In this document: positions 11,578-20,074 of the stretch, piece by piece | How the letters are laid out: every line of letters begins with the position of its first letter | Numbering within the stretch: the stretch's first letter is position 1 | Source of the DNA: Lobulomyces angularis | Lineage: Eukaryota > Chytridiomycota > Chytridiomycetes > Lobulomycetales > Lobulomycetaceae | NCBI GenBank assembly: GCA_027604685.1 | Contig: JADHYX010000291.1 | Span: forward strand, 1 to 27,873 | Reading direction: 5' to 3' | Length of the DNA: 27,873 nucleotides | Made by a program: the position numbers and the translations under genes | Notes under the pieces: generated by a model | The model's database searches: none | Told to the model about the DNA's origin: nothing | The model's input: only the letters and a program-made list of their open reading frames with translations

Positions 11578-11950
11578 TTTTATTTTTAGTGCCGTTGTTA
11601 ATTTATTTCATATAACTTTTTTTAATGATAGTTTAGATTTTAGTTTTAGTAGAATATAAAAATTAGATAATTTGTATTAGATATTTTGAGAATGCTCCAA
11701 AGTATTACTATTAATTAAAGAAGAAATGAGAATATTAAATTTTCAAATGTTGAACACTGACTCAAGAGGACTTAAAACAATTAGATCTGCCATCAATTAT
11801 ATGCAGAGATCGGGGAATTAACTTTGTTGTCGCCAACAAATTAACTTTGTTGTTGCCAACAATTTTTAAAACTCCACTTTTTAAAGCACAACATTAAATT
11901 TTTATTTTAAATAGCAGGCAAAAAAAATTATAACTTACAATATAAAAAAA
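11578..11950. promoter_or_regulatory. intergenic region upstream of phosphomannomutase
   Basis: 373 bp. It holds the 3' end of the C39-like gene, a slightly less A+T-rich block (about 11690-11865) and a tandem palindromic repeat, listed separately, about 90-135 bp before the phosphomannomutase start. No gene is called; the 31-codon frame at 11726-11821 is judged insufficient. Confidence 0.45.
11817..11862. repeat. tandem 23-bp repeat, each copy palindromic
   Basis: Two head-to-tail 23-bp copies (11817-11839, 11840-11862) differ at one base. Each contains inverted arms TTTGTTG/CAACAAA around a 4-base centre (arms 11823-11829 and 11834-11840 in copy 1). Position before a start codon and symmetry suggest a dimeric transcription-factor site or an RNA hairpin pair; function is inferred. 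Confidence 0.75.
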
Positions 11951-13047
11951 ATGTCAAATTGGTCAACAAAGCAGCATCCGAACATCTTAGTTTTATTTGA
12001 TGTGGACGGTCCCTTAACTCCTGCAAGAAAAGTAGAAACCTTAATCTTTTTTAATTTTAATTTTTAAATGTTTTAAAATTATATTTTTTTTATTAGGTTG
12101 TTTCAAAAGAAATGCTAGATCTTTTGAGCAAGTTAAGAACCAAAGTTGTTACTGGATTTGTTGGTGGTTCCGATTTATCAAAGCAACAGGAACAACTTGG
12201 AGACAATGGTATTTATTTTAATTATTTTAAAAATAATCAGTTAAAAAATATAAATTTTTTTTTTATTTTTTATAAAAAGTTGTTGAGTTATTTGATTATT
12301 CCTTTCCCCAGAATGGGTTAACTCCATATAAATTAGGAAAGCCTTTAAGCTCTCAGGTAATATTGGGTTTATATAATAACTAACTATTAATGTTTTTTTT
12401 TTTTTTTCTAAACTAGAGTTTTATTAATTTTTTGGGAGAAAAAAAGTATCAAAAATTGGCTAATTTTATATTAAGATACATTGCAGATTTAGAAATTCCT
12501 GTTAAAACGTACAGATATATAAATTTTTTTTAGGAATTTAATTGTATTTTTTAAGTGGAACTTTTTTAGAATTTAGAGCTGGTTTAATTAACGTATCTCC
12601 AGTGGGTAGGAACTGCAGGTATGAATTTTTTTTTAAAAGTTCAATAATATAAATGTAAAATGTTTTAGTCATCAGCAGAGAGATGAATATGAAAAATATG
12701 ATTTGGAACATCAAATTAGGCCGAAATTTATAGAAGCAATCAAAAAAGAGTTTCCTGATTACGGTTTAACCTATTCCATAGGTGGTCAAATTAGTTTTGA
12801 CGTTTTTCCAATCGGTTGGGATAAAACTTATTGTTTAAACCATTTGAAAGGCGAAAAATTTGACAAAATTCACTTTTTTGGAGATAAAACTTTCAAAGGC
12901 GGAAATGATTATGAAATTTTCACTCATCCTGATGTCACTGGACACTCTGTAAAAGAAATTATTATTTAAACTTAATCTCATCGATTTTTTTTTTAGGTTA
13001 CTAAACCAGAAGATACAATGAAAGTATTAAATGAGTTGTTTTTTTAA
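11951..13047 (+). CDS. SEC53: phosphomannomutase (Sec53/PMM2 family)
   Basis: The enzyme interconverts mannose-6-phosphate and mannose-1-phosphate in the cytosol, feeding GDP-mannose for N-glycosylation, GPI anchors and mannan (family knowledge). Seven exons: 11951-12031, 12097-12208, 12280-12356, 12417-12508, 12556-12618, 12669-12948 and 12997-13047; product 251 aa against 254 for yeast Sec53. Family blocks seen in order: [116 protein letters not shown] and [17 protein letters not shown]. The catalytic aspartates D17 and D19 are present. Oddity: motif I reads DVDGP where DVDGT is the rule. It is convergent with EFM4 (108 bp between stop codons). Confidence 0.95.
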
Positions 13048-13155
13048 AATTACTAACAAACCAATGAAAAAACCTTAAAGTAATTTTTTTATAGTTAATT
13101 AACGTTTTTTTTTTGTTACTCTAAATAAACTTGATTTTATAATGGTAATGATGAA

Positions 13156-14149
13156 CTAAGATAAATTATTTTTCTTTTTTAATGCCAATGTTGTAATGGT
13201 TTGACCCTGAACACCACCAAAAGTAAAAGTATTGTACTTCACTCGATCAGAAAAAGTAAAATCTGTAAAATTGAAAAAAACCTTTAATAAATACATAAAT
13301 AATACAACATTTTTTTTTTTTTTTTTTCTTCCATAAAAAATTACGTGTTTTAAATTTAACTAAAAGTTCCTCTTCAGTCCAGTTGCAAGAAGTAATTAAA
13401 AGGACACCGTCATTCACCAACAGATTGTATACTGAAGAAATATATTGTTGATCTGGCCTCAAATTATTCTGGCATCCGTCTGTTTTATAATCTGTTACCG
13501 TAGCAAGGCTGATAGCATCAAAGGTGCCCTTATCTAAACATAATTCAAATTTATTTTTTAAATTTATATTTTCAACTAAAACATCCATGGTTTCAAATTT
13601 AATATTAGGCAGATTTTTTTCTAGTTGAATTCTTTTTGATAAGATTATCGCACTCTCAGAGTAATCCACCCCAAACAAGTTGCTATATCCTAATTCACCC
13701 TGATATGGTAGAAAAATAATGAAATGATAATGAATGAAGGTTAATCAAGTTGCTTTTACAAGTTCAAATAGTAAATGACCATTTCCACAACCCAAATCAA
13801 TAATTGCAGTATCCTTTTGTTGAAAATACTTCTTTTCAACAAATTTAACCATTTTCTCTACACTCATTTCCCCAAACCAGACTTCTCCAATTTCACCAAT
13901 CTTTTCAAAATTGTCTTAAATTAAAAAAACATTAAGAATTTATAAATGACATGATCAATAAAATTTGCTTTTTTTTTAATTTTTTTTATTTACCAATTTC
14001 TCTATGATAAGCATTATCCCAATAAGATTTTTTTCCTAAATTATTTTAATTCACTTCACTAAAAACATTATATACTTTTTTTTAAGTAAAAAACCTAATT
14101 CGGAAGGGTTAAGGGTTACCCAATGGTCTGCTTCATTTGGAATATTCAT
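13156..14149 (-). CDS. EFM4: eEF1A lysine methyltransferase (Efm4/EEF1AKMT2-like)
   Basis: An S-adenosylmethionine-dependent seven-beta-strand methyltransferase that modifies a lysine of elongation factor 1A in the cytosol (family knowledge). Five exons: 14149-14095, 14035-13994, 13914-13760, 13699-13345 and 13262-13156; introns 59, 79, 60 and 82 nt; product 237 aa. Family marks: SELGKKSYWDNAYHREI at the N-terminus, GEIGEVWFGE, SAM motif I IIDLGCGNGHLLFEL, post-I acidic residue in FGVDYSESAI, the characteristic LDKGTFDAISL, and the C-terminal YNTFTFGGVQGQTITTLAL. Exon 2 is only 42 nt and is required to link the first two conserved blocks. The fourth intron contains a long T-run (A-run in the sense strand's complement) near 13311-13327. 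It shares a 145-bp divergent promoter with the coiled-coil gene. Confidence 0.92.
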
Positions 14150-14294
14150 CTGATTGAATGAGAAAGTTAGGGAAGAGTAATTTTTTTCTTGTAGTTAATT
14201 TATAAAAAAATAAAAAAGTTAAAAATATTGAAAATAAAAAAAAGTTATAATAAATAAATATAAGTTACAATTATAAAAAAAAATAAATCAAATT
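14150..14294. promoter_or_regulatory. divergent promoter EFM4/coiled-coil gene
   Basis: 145 bp between opposite start codons, with A-rich stretches and TATAA-like sequence (around 14250-14278). The role is inferred from position only. Confidence 0.4.
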
Positions 14295-16108
14295 ATGGAT
14301 AGCTTTTTAAGAGAGAAATCCATTGATTCACCTTGTTTTTTTGATAACAAGGATACCGAATCATCCCAGCTGACTTGTTCACCTGAGTTTCAAAACAAGT
14401 GTTTGCAAGAACCAACACCAGTTAGAACACAATCTCAATGCTCATCCTTACTCTCAAAATACAAATCAAATCCATCAATTAACAGCCATGGCATGTCTAC
14501 TAAAGGTAGCATCAAAAATGCAGGCGAAAGTTTTTCAACAAGTAAGCTCTCAGTTTTTAAGTTGGATTCAGAACTTCAAAGATTATGGAAAACAGAAAAT
14601 TCTAAACTTTGGTTAGAAAACTTTTTTAAAGTTAATCTCGATCTTGAATTAAAAAATAGAAAAGTAAAAAAGATTAAGCAAATCACCGACTTCTTTTTAT
14701 ATTTTTAAACAAATCTCTCTTTTTTTTTTCTTTATTAATTTTACAGGAATCCTCAGAGAATTCTATAAAAAACCTTGAACATAAGTTAAATAACATTGAA
14801 TTTAATGTCACCTCTCAAATTGAACAATTTCAAAAACAATTCGAAACTTTAGAAAATGAAGTTAAAACTAATTTCAAGGAGTTGAATGCATACATAAATC
14901 AGACAAATACTTGCCTGCAAGTAAAAAAGCAAATTTTACTTCCAGTTTAAACTAATTTTGATCTTTTTTTTTTAACTGATTTCAGAAAATGAGGGAAGAT
15001 CAACTTAAACTCAGTTTGGCTTTAAAAGCCAATGGTGAAAATGTAAAAAAAAGTTTGGACTCACAGAAAGAAAATTATGCTAGTAATGAACAGTTTAATG
15101 AGTTCACCAGAAAACTGGAGCAAGACATTAAACAGTTGATTGTTGAAGGTAAACCCTTTTAGTAATGAACACAAAAAAATGAAATAATTTTATTTAAGAT
15201 AAATTTTATTAATTATATTGTAAAATTATTTAGGGACAAATACTGTTAGTTCAGATATTGAAAAGAAAATAAAAATTGCGGAACAGCAGATTGGTGAGAA
15301 AATGGCTTGCTTTGAAAAGAACGTAAAAGATCTTAATGCAGATATAGCTGCGAAGAATAAAGCAGAGAAGAAACAGGAACAAGAAAGTAATTTTCGAGGT
15401 CTTCCTAATTTTGACTTCCCAACACCAAAAAATCAATACCTTTACAAAATTAACGATCAAAATCAAAGTAAAATACTGAATTTGAGTGGTTGTTCTTATA
15501 ACGTACAGATTGCTGATAGTTCGAAATTGACAAATCGTAAACAAAATAACGATAATTTTCATGGTGATCAGAATAATGTGAATTTGACACTTCCGAAGTC
15601 GATAAGCAACAATAAAATTTTACAATTTAGCAATAAAAATGTCAGTAGCCTTAACACTTTAAATGTTACAAGAAGTGAATTTTTCCCTAAAAATTATCAA
15701 AAAAATTTTAATCAAAACGGGTGCGATACAGACTTTTTTTCTAATAATTTTTTTCCTGTACCGCATTTGAATAAAAATTTGGAAGTTGTTGAAAAGGAAC
15801 TTGTAAAAGGTTTGGTTTTGAAATTAATTAACTGTAGTTAAATTTAAGAAGTGGATCCGAAAACTGTCGAAAATTGTAGAAAAATAACAACTAAAAATCA
15901 TGTTAATAGGAAAAAAAAAAAATATTTGATCACCTTCAACTTGAGAAAGAAATTGCTGAGAAAAATGTTACCTGACCTTAACACTGATCAGAAGGAAATG
16001 AATACAAAATTAAAAAGGAAAACTTATGGAAAAGGGCCTGAAGTGGACATTTCTGCTCCAAATAGATTTAAAAAAAAAGGGAGCAAATCAGGGCAGAAAT
16101 GCAATTAA
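14295..16108 (+). CDS. coiled-coil protein of unknown function
   Basis: Not recognised. Five exons: 14295-14663, 14747-14920, 14986-15148, 15234-15809 and 15849-16108; product 513 aa. The last intron is 39 nt, begins GTTTGG, carries a TTAACT branch-like motif and removes two in-frame stops; without it the product would end 11 codons later at 15841. Residues 1-115 are Ser/Thr/Gln-rich and probably disordered. About 115-290 is a long amphipathic helix (LQRLWKTENSKLWLENFFK, then heptad-like IEQFQKQFETLENEVK and KKSLDSQKENY) predicted as coiled coil. The next 150 residues are Asn-rich. The C-terminus is strongly basic (NRKKKKYLITFNLRKKLLRK, KKKGSKSGQK). The layout would suit a structural or cytoskeletal/chromosomal linker, but this is inference; no enzyme motif was seen. 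Confidence 0.75.
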
Positions 16109-16383
16109 TATATAATCATATTTTATATTAGTATAATAAAAAGTTTATTAATGAAAAATTTTTTTTAAGGTAATGTAAATTTTCATCACTGCAAAGTTTT
16201 TAAGAGTTTCAGTTTTTTTATATTTTTTCTTTTTGCTGTACTAATATGTTGTCATTTTAATTTAATGTTTGGTCTTAAAATACTTTTTGAATAAATATAT
16301 ACTAAAGATATATGTAATTCATTGTGACCAGAATGAAGCCTGTAGGACTACCTTAAAGGAAGAGCGATTTTAACATTAATACA

Positions 16384-16712
16384 ATGGAACTGCTTCTATT
16401 GAATAGACAAGGTTCTTTAACTTCTTTTTAAAAATTTCAACTGGAATAGCTGCCGTAAATTTGAGCTTCACAAAATGCTTTGAATTTTACAGAATCGCTT
16501 CTACGTTCTGAGGGAATTTGCACTGAACTTGGTGCATACGAAATTGCAACATATAACAAAATAAAAATTTTAAGCATAAAGCTGAAGCTTGTGTTGGAAA
16601 AACATTGGGTTGGGACACATTCTTAAAATTATTTTTATAGGAACTGGCAAACACTATACAAATATCATGTAAAAATTAGTGTTTTCAAAGAACCAACCAA
16701 GACTCAAGTAAC
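16384..16712 (+). other. possible upstream exons of the zinc-finger gene
   Basis: This stretch is less A+T-rich than other gaps. A frame starting at ATG 16384 (MELLLLNRQ) can be spliced 16411 to 16493 (81-nt intron ending TTTTACAG), read on to 16608 as SLLRSEGICTELGAYEIATY and beyond, then spliced over 71 nt to 16680, in phase with the zinc-finger frame. The full product would then be 323 aa. Equally, 16384 may be a 16-codon upstream ORF in a long leader, with translation starting at 16713. Confidence 0.3.
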
Positions 16713-17507
16713 ATGATTAATGCACCTGGAGAACTTGGTAAACTTTCACAAATGCTTAAAAAACAAAGTTCAATAAAAAATCCATATTTTTTTCTTAATA
16801 AAGTTAAAAAAATTATTACACTGTTTATGAAAAATTCAAGTTTAAATTTTATTGAAGAACATAAAAAGATTAAAATTATAAAAAATTCAAGGTTACATTG
16901 TAATTCAATTATTTTACAGAAGTTGTTTAATGAAGAACAACAGCCTCATAACTCAATTAAGAATAGTTTAATTTTATCAAATGAGCTAAATCAACTCAAT
17001 TTTGGTAAACAAAATGCTATATTTCAAGCTGACAGTTCAGAAGACAATTTTATGAATGAAATGAAGAACGATTCGTTAAGTGCTAACAATGTTTGTGGAA
17101 CGAGTAAAAAACTCCCTGGCAATTTACACTTAAGTGATATTTACACTGAATATGGTTATTCTCCTGTTCCAGTGAACAGTTTATTACCTTACAGCAATCA
17201 AGCACTTTTGTCTAATTCAAGAACATCCCCACCAACCCAACAAAAGCAAAGTATATTTTCAAGTGGTGAAATTATTGACTTGAAAATTCAAGGTGATCCT
17301 ACAACGGAAGAAGAAATAAGAAATTCTATACATGCTTGTTTGGATTGTTCAAAAACTTTCAGAAGATTACAAGATTTAAGAAGACATAAAGCCAATATTC
17401 ATGAAAGGATAATTTTGAATACTTGCAAACACTGTGCAAAGAAATTCACCAGAAGTGATGCACTCTTTAGGCATATTAATAAAAAAAGATGCAAAGAGAT
17501 GAAGTAA
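16713..17507 (+). CDS. C2H2-type zinc-finger protein, probable transcription factor
   Basis: The open frame gives 264 aa from the ATG at 16713; upstream exons are possible (see 16384-16712). The first 200 residues are Asn/Lys/Ser-rich and probably disordered, with a Pro/Ser segment (SNSRTSPPTQQK). Two adjacent fingers lie at the C-terminus. Finger 1 is classical C-x2-C-x12-H-x4-H (CLDCSKTFRRLQDLRRHKAN and the final IH). Finger 2 is C-x2-C-x12-H-x5-C (CKHCAKKFTRSDALFRH, then INKKRC), a C2HC variant with the recognition-helix signature RSDALFRH common in fungal regulators. A nuclear DNA-binding role is inferred; the target is unknown. It is the only main gene whose core lacks a clear intron, although an alternative acceptor (TTTTACAG before 16919) exists inside it. 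Confidence 0.82.
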   Translation: MINAPGELGKLSQMLKKQSSIKNPYFFLNKVKKIITLFMKNSSLNFIEEHKKIKIIKNSRLHCNSIILQKLFNEEQQPHNSIKNSLILSNELNQLNFGKQNAIFQADSSEDNFMNEMKNDSLSANNVCGTSKKLPGNLHLSDIYTEYGYSPVPVNSLLPYSNQALLSNSRTSPPTQQKQSIFSSGEIIDLKIQGDPTTEEEIRNSIHACLDCSKTFRRLQDLRRHKANIHERIILNTCKHCAKKFTRSDALFRHINKKRCKEMK

Positions 17508-18337
17508 AATTTGTATAAAACAAAAGCATTAACGCTAAATATTAAATATAGTTTAATATGTAAATATTTTTTTGTTAACTAAAAAGTAATAAACAACTAT
17601 ACCAAACTAAAATTTTTTTTTCTATTTATACATTATTTATATTTAACCTACTATTAAAGATTTGAAAATATATTAGTTATACTTCAAATTATATTTTCAT
17701 TCAGATTATTTTATCTTTTTTTATTTATAGTTTTATGATATATATTAACTTAAATGAAATTGATTCTGGAGTTGTTAAGAGAGAGTCTGCCAACTCCGTA
17801 AAATATAGAAAAAAAAATATAGATGTTTTAAGGAAAACGCAAATTATCTTTTAACAAAAAAATACAACTCTTGTCATTTTACAATTTCAAAATTGGACTA
17901 GTGTTATTAAGTATATTACTTTTTATATACAGCTGATATATACCATTATTTAAAATAAAATGATTTTGTAACAAACAATTATCAAAGATAACTTTTTTTT
18001 GATGAACTTTCCTTTAGTAATTTTAACTGTAATTTGAGTGTAATTTTTGTTAACAAAAATTTTTAAACAAAAAAAGAATTCAAAAAAGATTCAAAAAGAT
18101 TTAGGTTAATAAATGTAAAATTGTAGAAAATTATTTATATAAAAAATTCTTTTAAATATAATATAGAAAAAAAAAGCAAAAAAGGGTCATCATTGTTTTT
18201 TCTATGTTGTGAAACTATTTTGATTTTAATAATCCGCAATCAATCACCATATTTCAAAGTTTCTTCTATTTACTTATGAAGTATTTAAGGAGATCCAAAA
18301 ACCTTTTTTTCTAACTGATTATATTTTCTAAAAACCA
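17508..18337. other. long A+T-rich intergenic region
   Basis: 830 bp between the zinc-finger and CBM19-like genes, very A+T-rich. It holds one imperfect hairpin (listed separately) and a 39-codon frame at 17735-17854 that could be an isolated frame or a 3' exon of the zinc-finger gene via a 227-nt intron. The last 60 bp, with TATTTAAG near 18281, is the likely promoter of the small secreted protein. Confidence 0.45.
17768..17797. repeat. inverted repeat, 7-bp arms
   Basis: GGAGTTG (17768-17774) and CAACTCC (17791-17797) could form a stem with a 16-base loop. It sits alone in A+T-rich intergenic DNA. A chance palindrome cannot be excluded. Confidence 0.35.
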
Positions 18338-18613
18338 ATGAAACTATCTTTACTTTTAACTTCTACTTTAGTTGCTGTCTCGATTGCTGCAGCTCCTCCA
18401 AAAACTTGTAAAAGTCTTGCTGATACAGGAAATGTTAGATGCAACAATGATTTCTTAAAAACTAGACAGAGATGCAACGGTCATTACTGGTAATATATAA
18501 ATGAATGATTTACAATTAATGTGTTATTTAGGCAAGATGTTCCATGCGTTTCTGGATACCAGTGTGTTACTGTTCAAGCAACTCAACGTGCTTATTGCAA
18601 AAAATTGGATTAA
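18338..18613 (+). CDS. small secreted CBM19-like cysteine-rich protein
   Basis: Two exons, 18338-18489 and 18532-18613, with a 42-nt intron; product 77 aa. A signal peptide (MKLSLLLTSTLVAVSIAAA) leaves a mature chain of about 58 residues with six cysteines (24, 35, 46, 56, 62, 73). Spacing and intervening residues (TGNVRCNNDF, RCNGHYWQDVPC, SGYQCVTVQ) match the pattern of chitin-binding module CBM19, usually found at the end of fungal chitinases. Here the module stands alone, without a catalytic domain. A lone chitin-binding module could shield the cell wall or bind host or prey chitin; this is inference. The intron splits the Tyr-Trp aromatic pair (Y50/W51), residues that could contact sugar. 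It has its own T/A-rich promoter. Confidence 0.82.
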
Positions 18614-18796
18614 ATTTTGTCCTTATGTAAATGAAATCAAAGAGCATCTATTAATTTGATGATAAAATAAAGTGTTGTACAAAAATATATTAACTTATCT
18701 ATATTACTATATCTTTTTAATTTCTTTTATATTTTTTTTTTTTTTTGGGCACTTCTTTATTAAACTGTGATAACCTTTTTTAATAAATTGAATTAA

Positions 18797-18844
18797 CCAA
18801 TCACGCTTAAATAAAAAATTCGAAAAAATTGATAAATATAAATA
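18797..18844 (+). promoter_or_regulatory. CCAAT box and TATA box of the MGCGVS gene
   Basis: A CCAAT pentamer (18797-18801) and a TATAAATA element (18837-18844) lie upstream of the ATG at 18873. The TATA-to-ATG distance of about 29 bp implies a very short leader. Identified by motif only. Confidence 0.45.
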
Positions 18845-18872
18845 GGAAATAAAATTACTGAGTTTGTTTTAA

Positions 18873-19902
18873 ATGGGTTGTGGAGTGTCAAAAAACCTAG
18901 CGAACTCTGCAATTATTAAAAAAAAGAATTCAGATAATTCTAGCGTCGTTAAAACAGAAAATGTAGATAACTCTACATTAAACAAAATAGAATCTAAGAA
19001 TAGTCTACAAACCAAAGAAAACCTTCAGTATAACAAAGAATTAAAATCATTAAATCAAAACTCTGTAAGTATAGTTGCAACAGTCAAAGATAGTAACGAT
19101 TTAAAAACATCGAAATACAATAAGGAGGTAAATAAAGTGGAAACTTATTTCTACGTAGATGAAGCCAAAACTCCCAAACTATACACTCGTGATTCCTATT
19201 CAGAGCATTTTTTGGGAAACAGTGTTGAGAGCGAAAAAATAATTACCAACACTTTAATTAAACCAAACATTTTAATTGATATAAAAAAATTAAAAACTGA
19301 GCGAACTGAAGAATTTTGTAATTACCAGGATCTTTTCAGCAGCTTTAATAAAAAAAGTGAAAATAGTATAAACCACAGTTTTGTTAAAATAGAAATCAAC
19401 AACAATGTAATTATGTATAAATCCGACTGTTCAATGCAGGAAGAGAAAACGAGAGATAGTGTCGCCTCTAATTCACATTTAGAATCAGCTGACGAAATCA
19501 GTTGTTTTACCAGTAAAAAAAATAGATATTTGGGGCCTCAAAAAAATGTCATCACTGATTGGGAAGAATACAACGATTCTACAATTACAGATGACATTTC
19601 CAAATTTGCAACGATTCAGAATGAAACAAATAAAAACTGGTAATATCAATGACATCTTTCATTGTTTAATTTTCAAAAGCTCACAGGATGGTATAACCTT
19701 AATAGAAAACCATAGTAATGGGGAAGATTCTGAACTGGAACCAGAAGAAGAAGAGTCAGATGAGCATTATGTGGAAAAATCTGTAAAAGCTTTAAATAAT
19801 TCACTGGGGCTAAAGATGAAATCGATTTTATTGAATACTTCGGAAAATGATAATAACTCAAGACTACCAAATAGAAGCGTTGGTGTAAAATTTTTGTTTT
19901 AA
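18873..19902 (+). CDS. N-terminally lipidated, disordered protein of unknown function
   Basis: Two exons, 18873-19639 and 19680-19902, joined over a 40-nt intron; product 329 aa. The start MGCGVSKN fits N-myristoylation at Gly2 (small residues, Ser6) and palmitoylation at Cys3, so attachment to the cytoplasmic face of a membrane is likely. The rest is Asn/Lys/Ser/Glu-rich without a recognisable fold. A short acidic block (LEPEEEESDEHYVEKSVK) follows the splice junction and the chain ends RSVGVKFLF. The acceptor CAAAAG at 19679 is used in this model because the later CACAG acceptor leads to an immediate stop. Not related to any family I can name; the N-terminus recalls membrane-anchored signalling adaptors. 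It converges on the MFS transporter gene (172 bp between stops). Confidence 0.72.
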
Positions 19903-20074
19903 AATGATTATCTACTACATTTCACATTAATAAAGTTGATTCTAGTGAAAGAAAAAAAAATTAATCGTAAAAAATATAAAAAATGTAAATTTAGAATATT
20001 CAAAAACTTAAATCTAATAATTTCCAGGAAGGATTATACAATATACTTAGTAAAATCAATGCCTTCAATTTTTC

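Noticed and set aside
11726..11821. 31-codon plus-strand frame (MRILNFQMLNTDSRG...)
   Set aside because: Its composition looks fairly coding-like, but it overlaps the tandem palindromic repeat at its end, has no splice partner I could define and is short enough to be chance.
16109..16712. Decayed transposable element in the higher-G+C gap
   Set aside because: No terminal inverted repeats, target-site duplication or transposase-like frame could be found.
17735..17854. 39-codon frame after the zinc-finger gene
   Set aside because: It could join the zinc-finger frame at donor 17503, but the 227-nt intron would be more than twice any other here and the existing stop already ends the protein sensibly.
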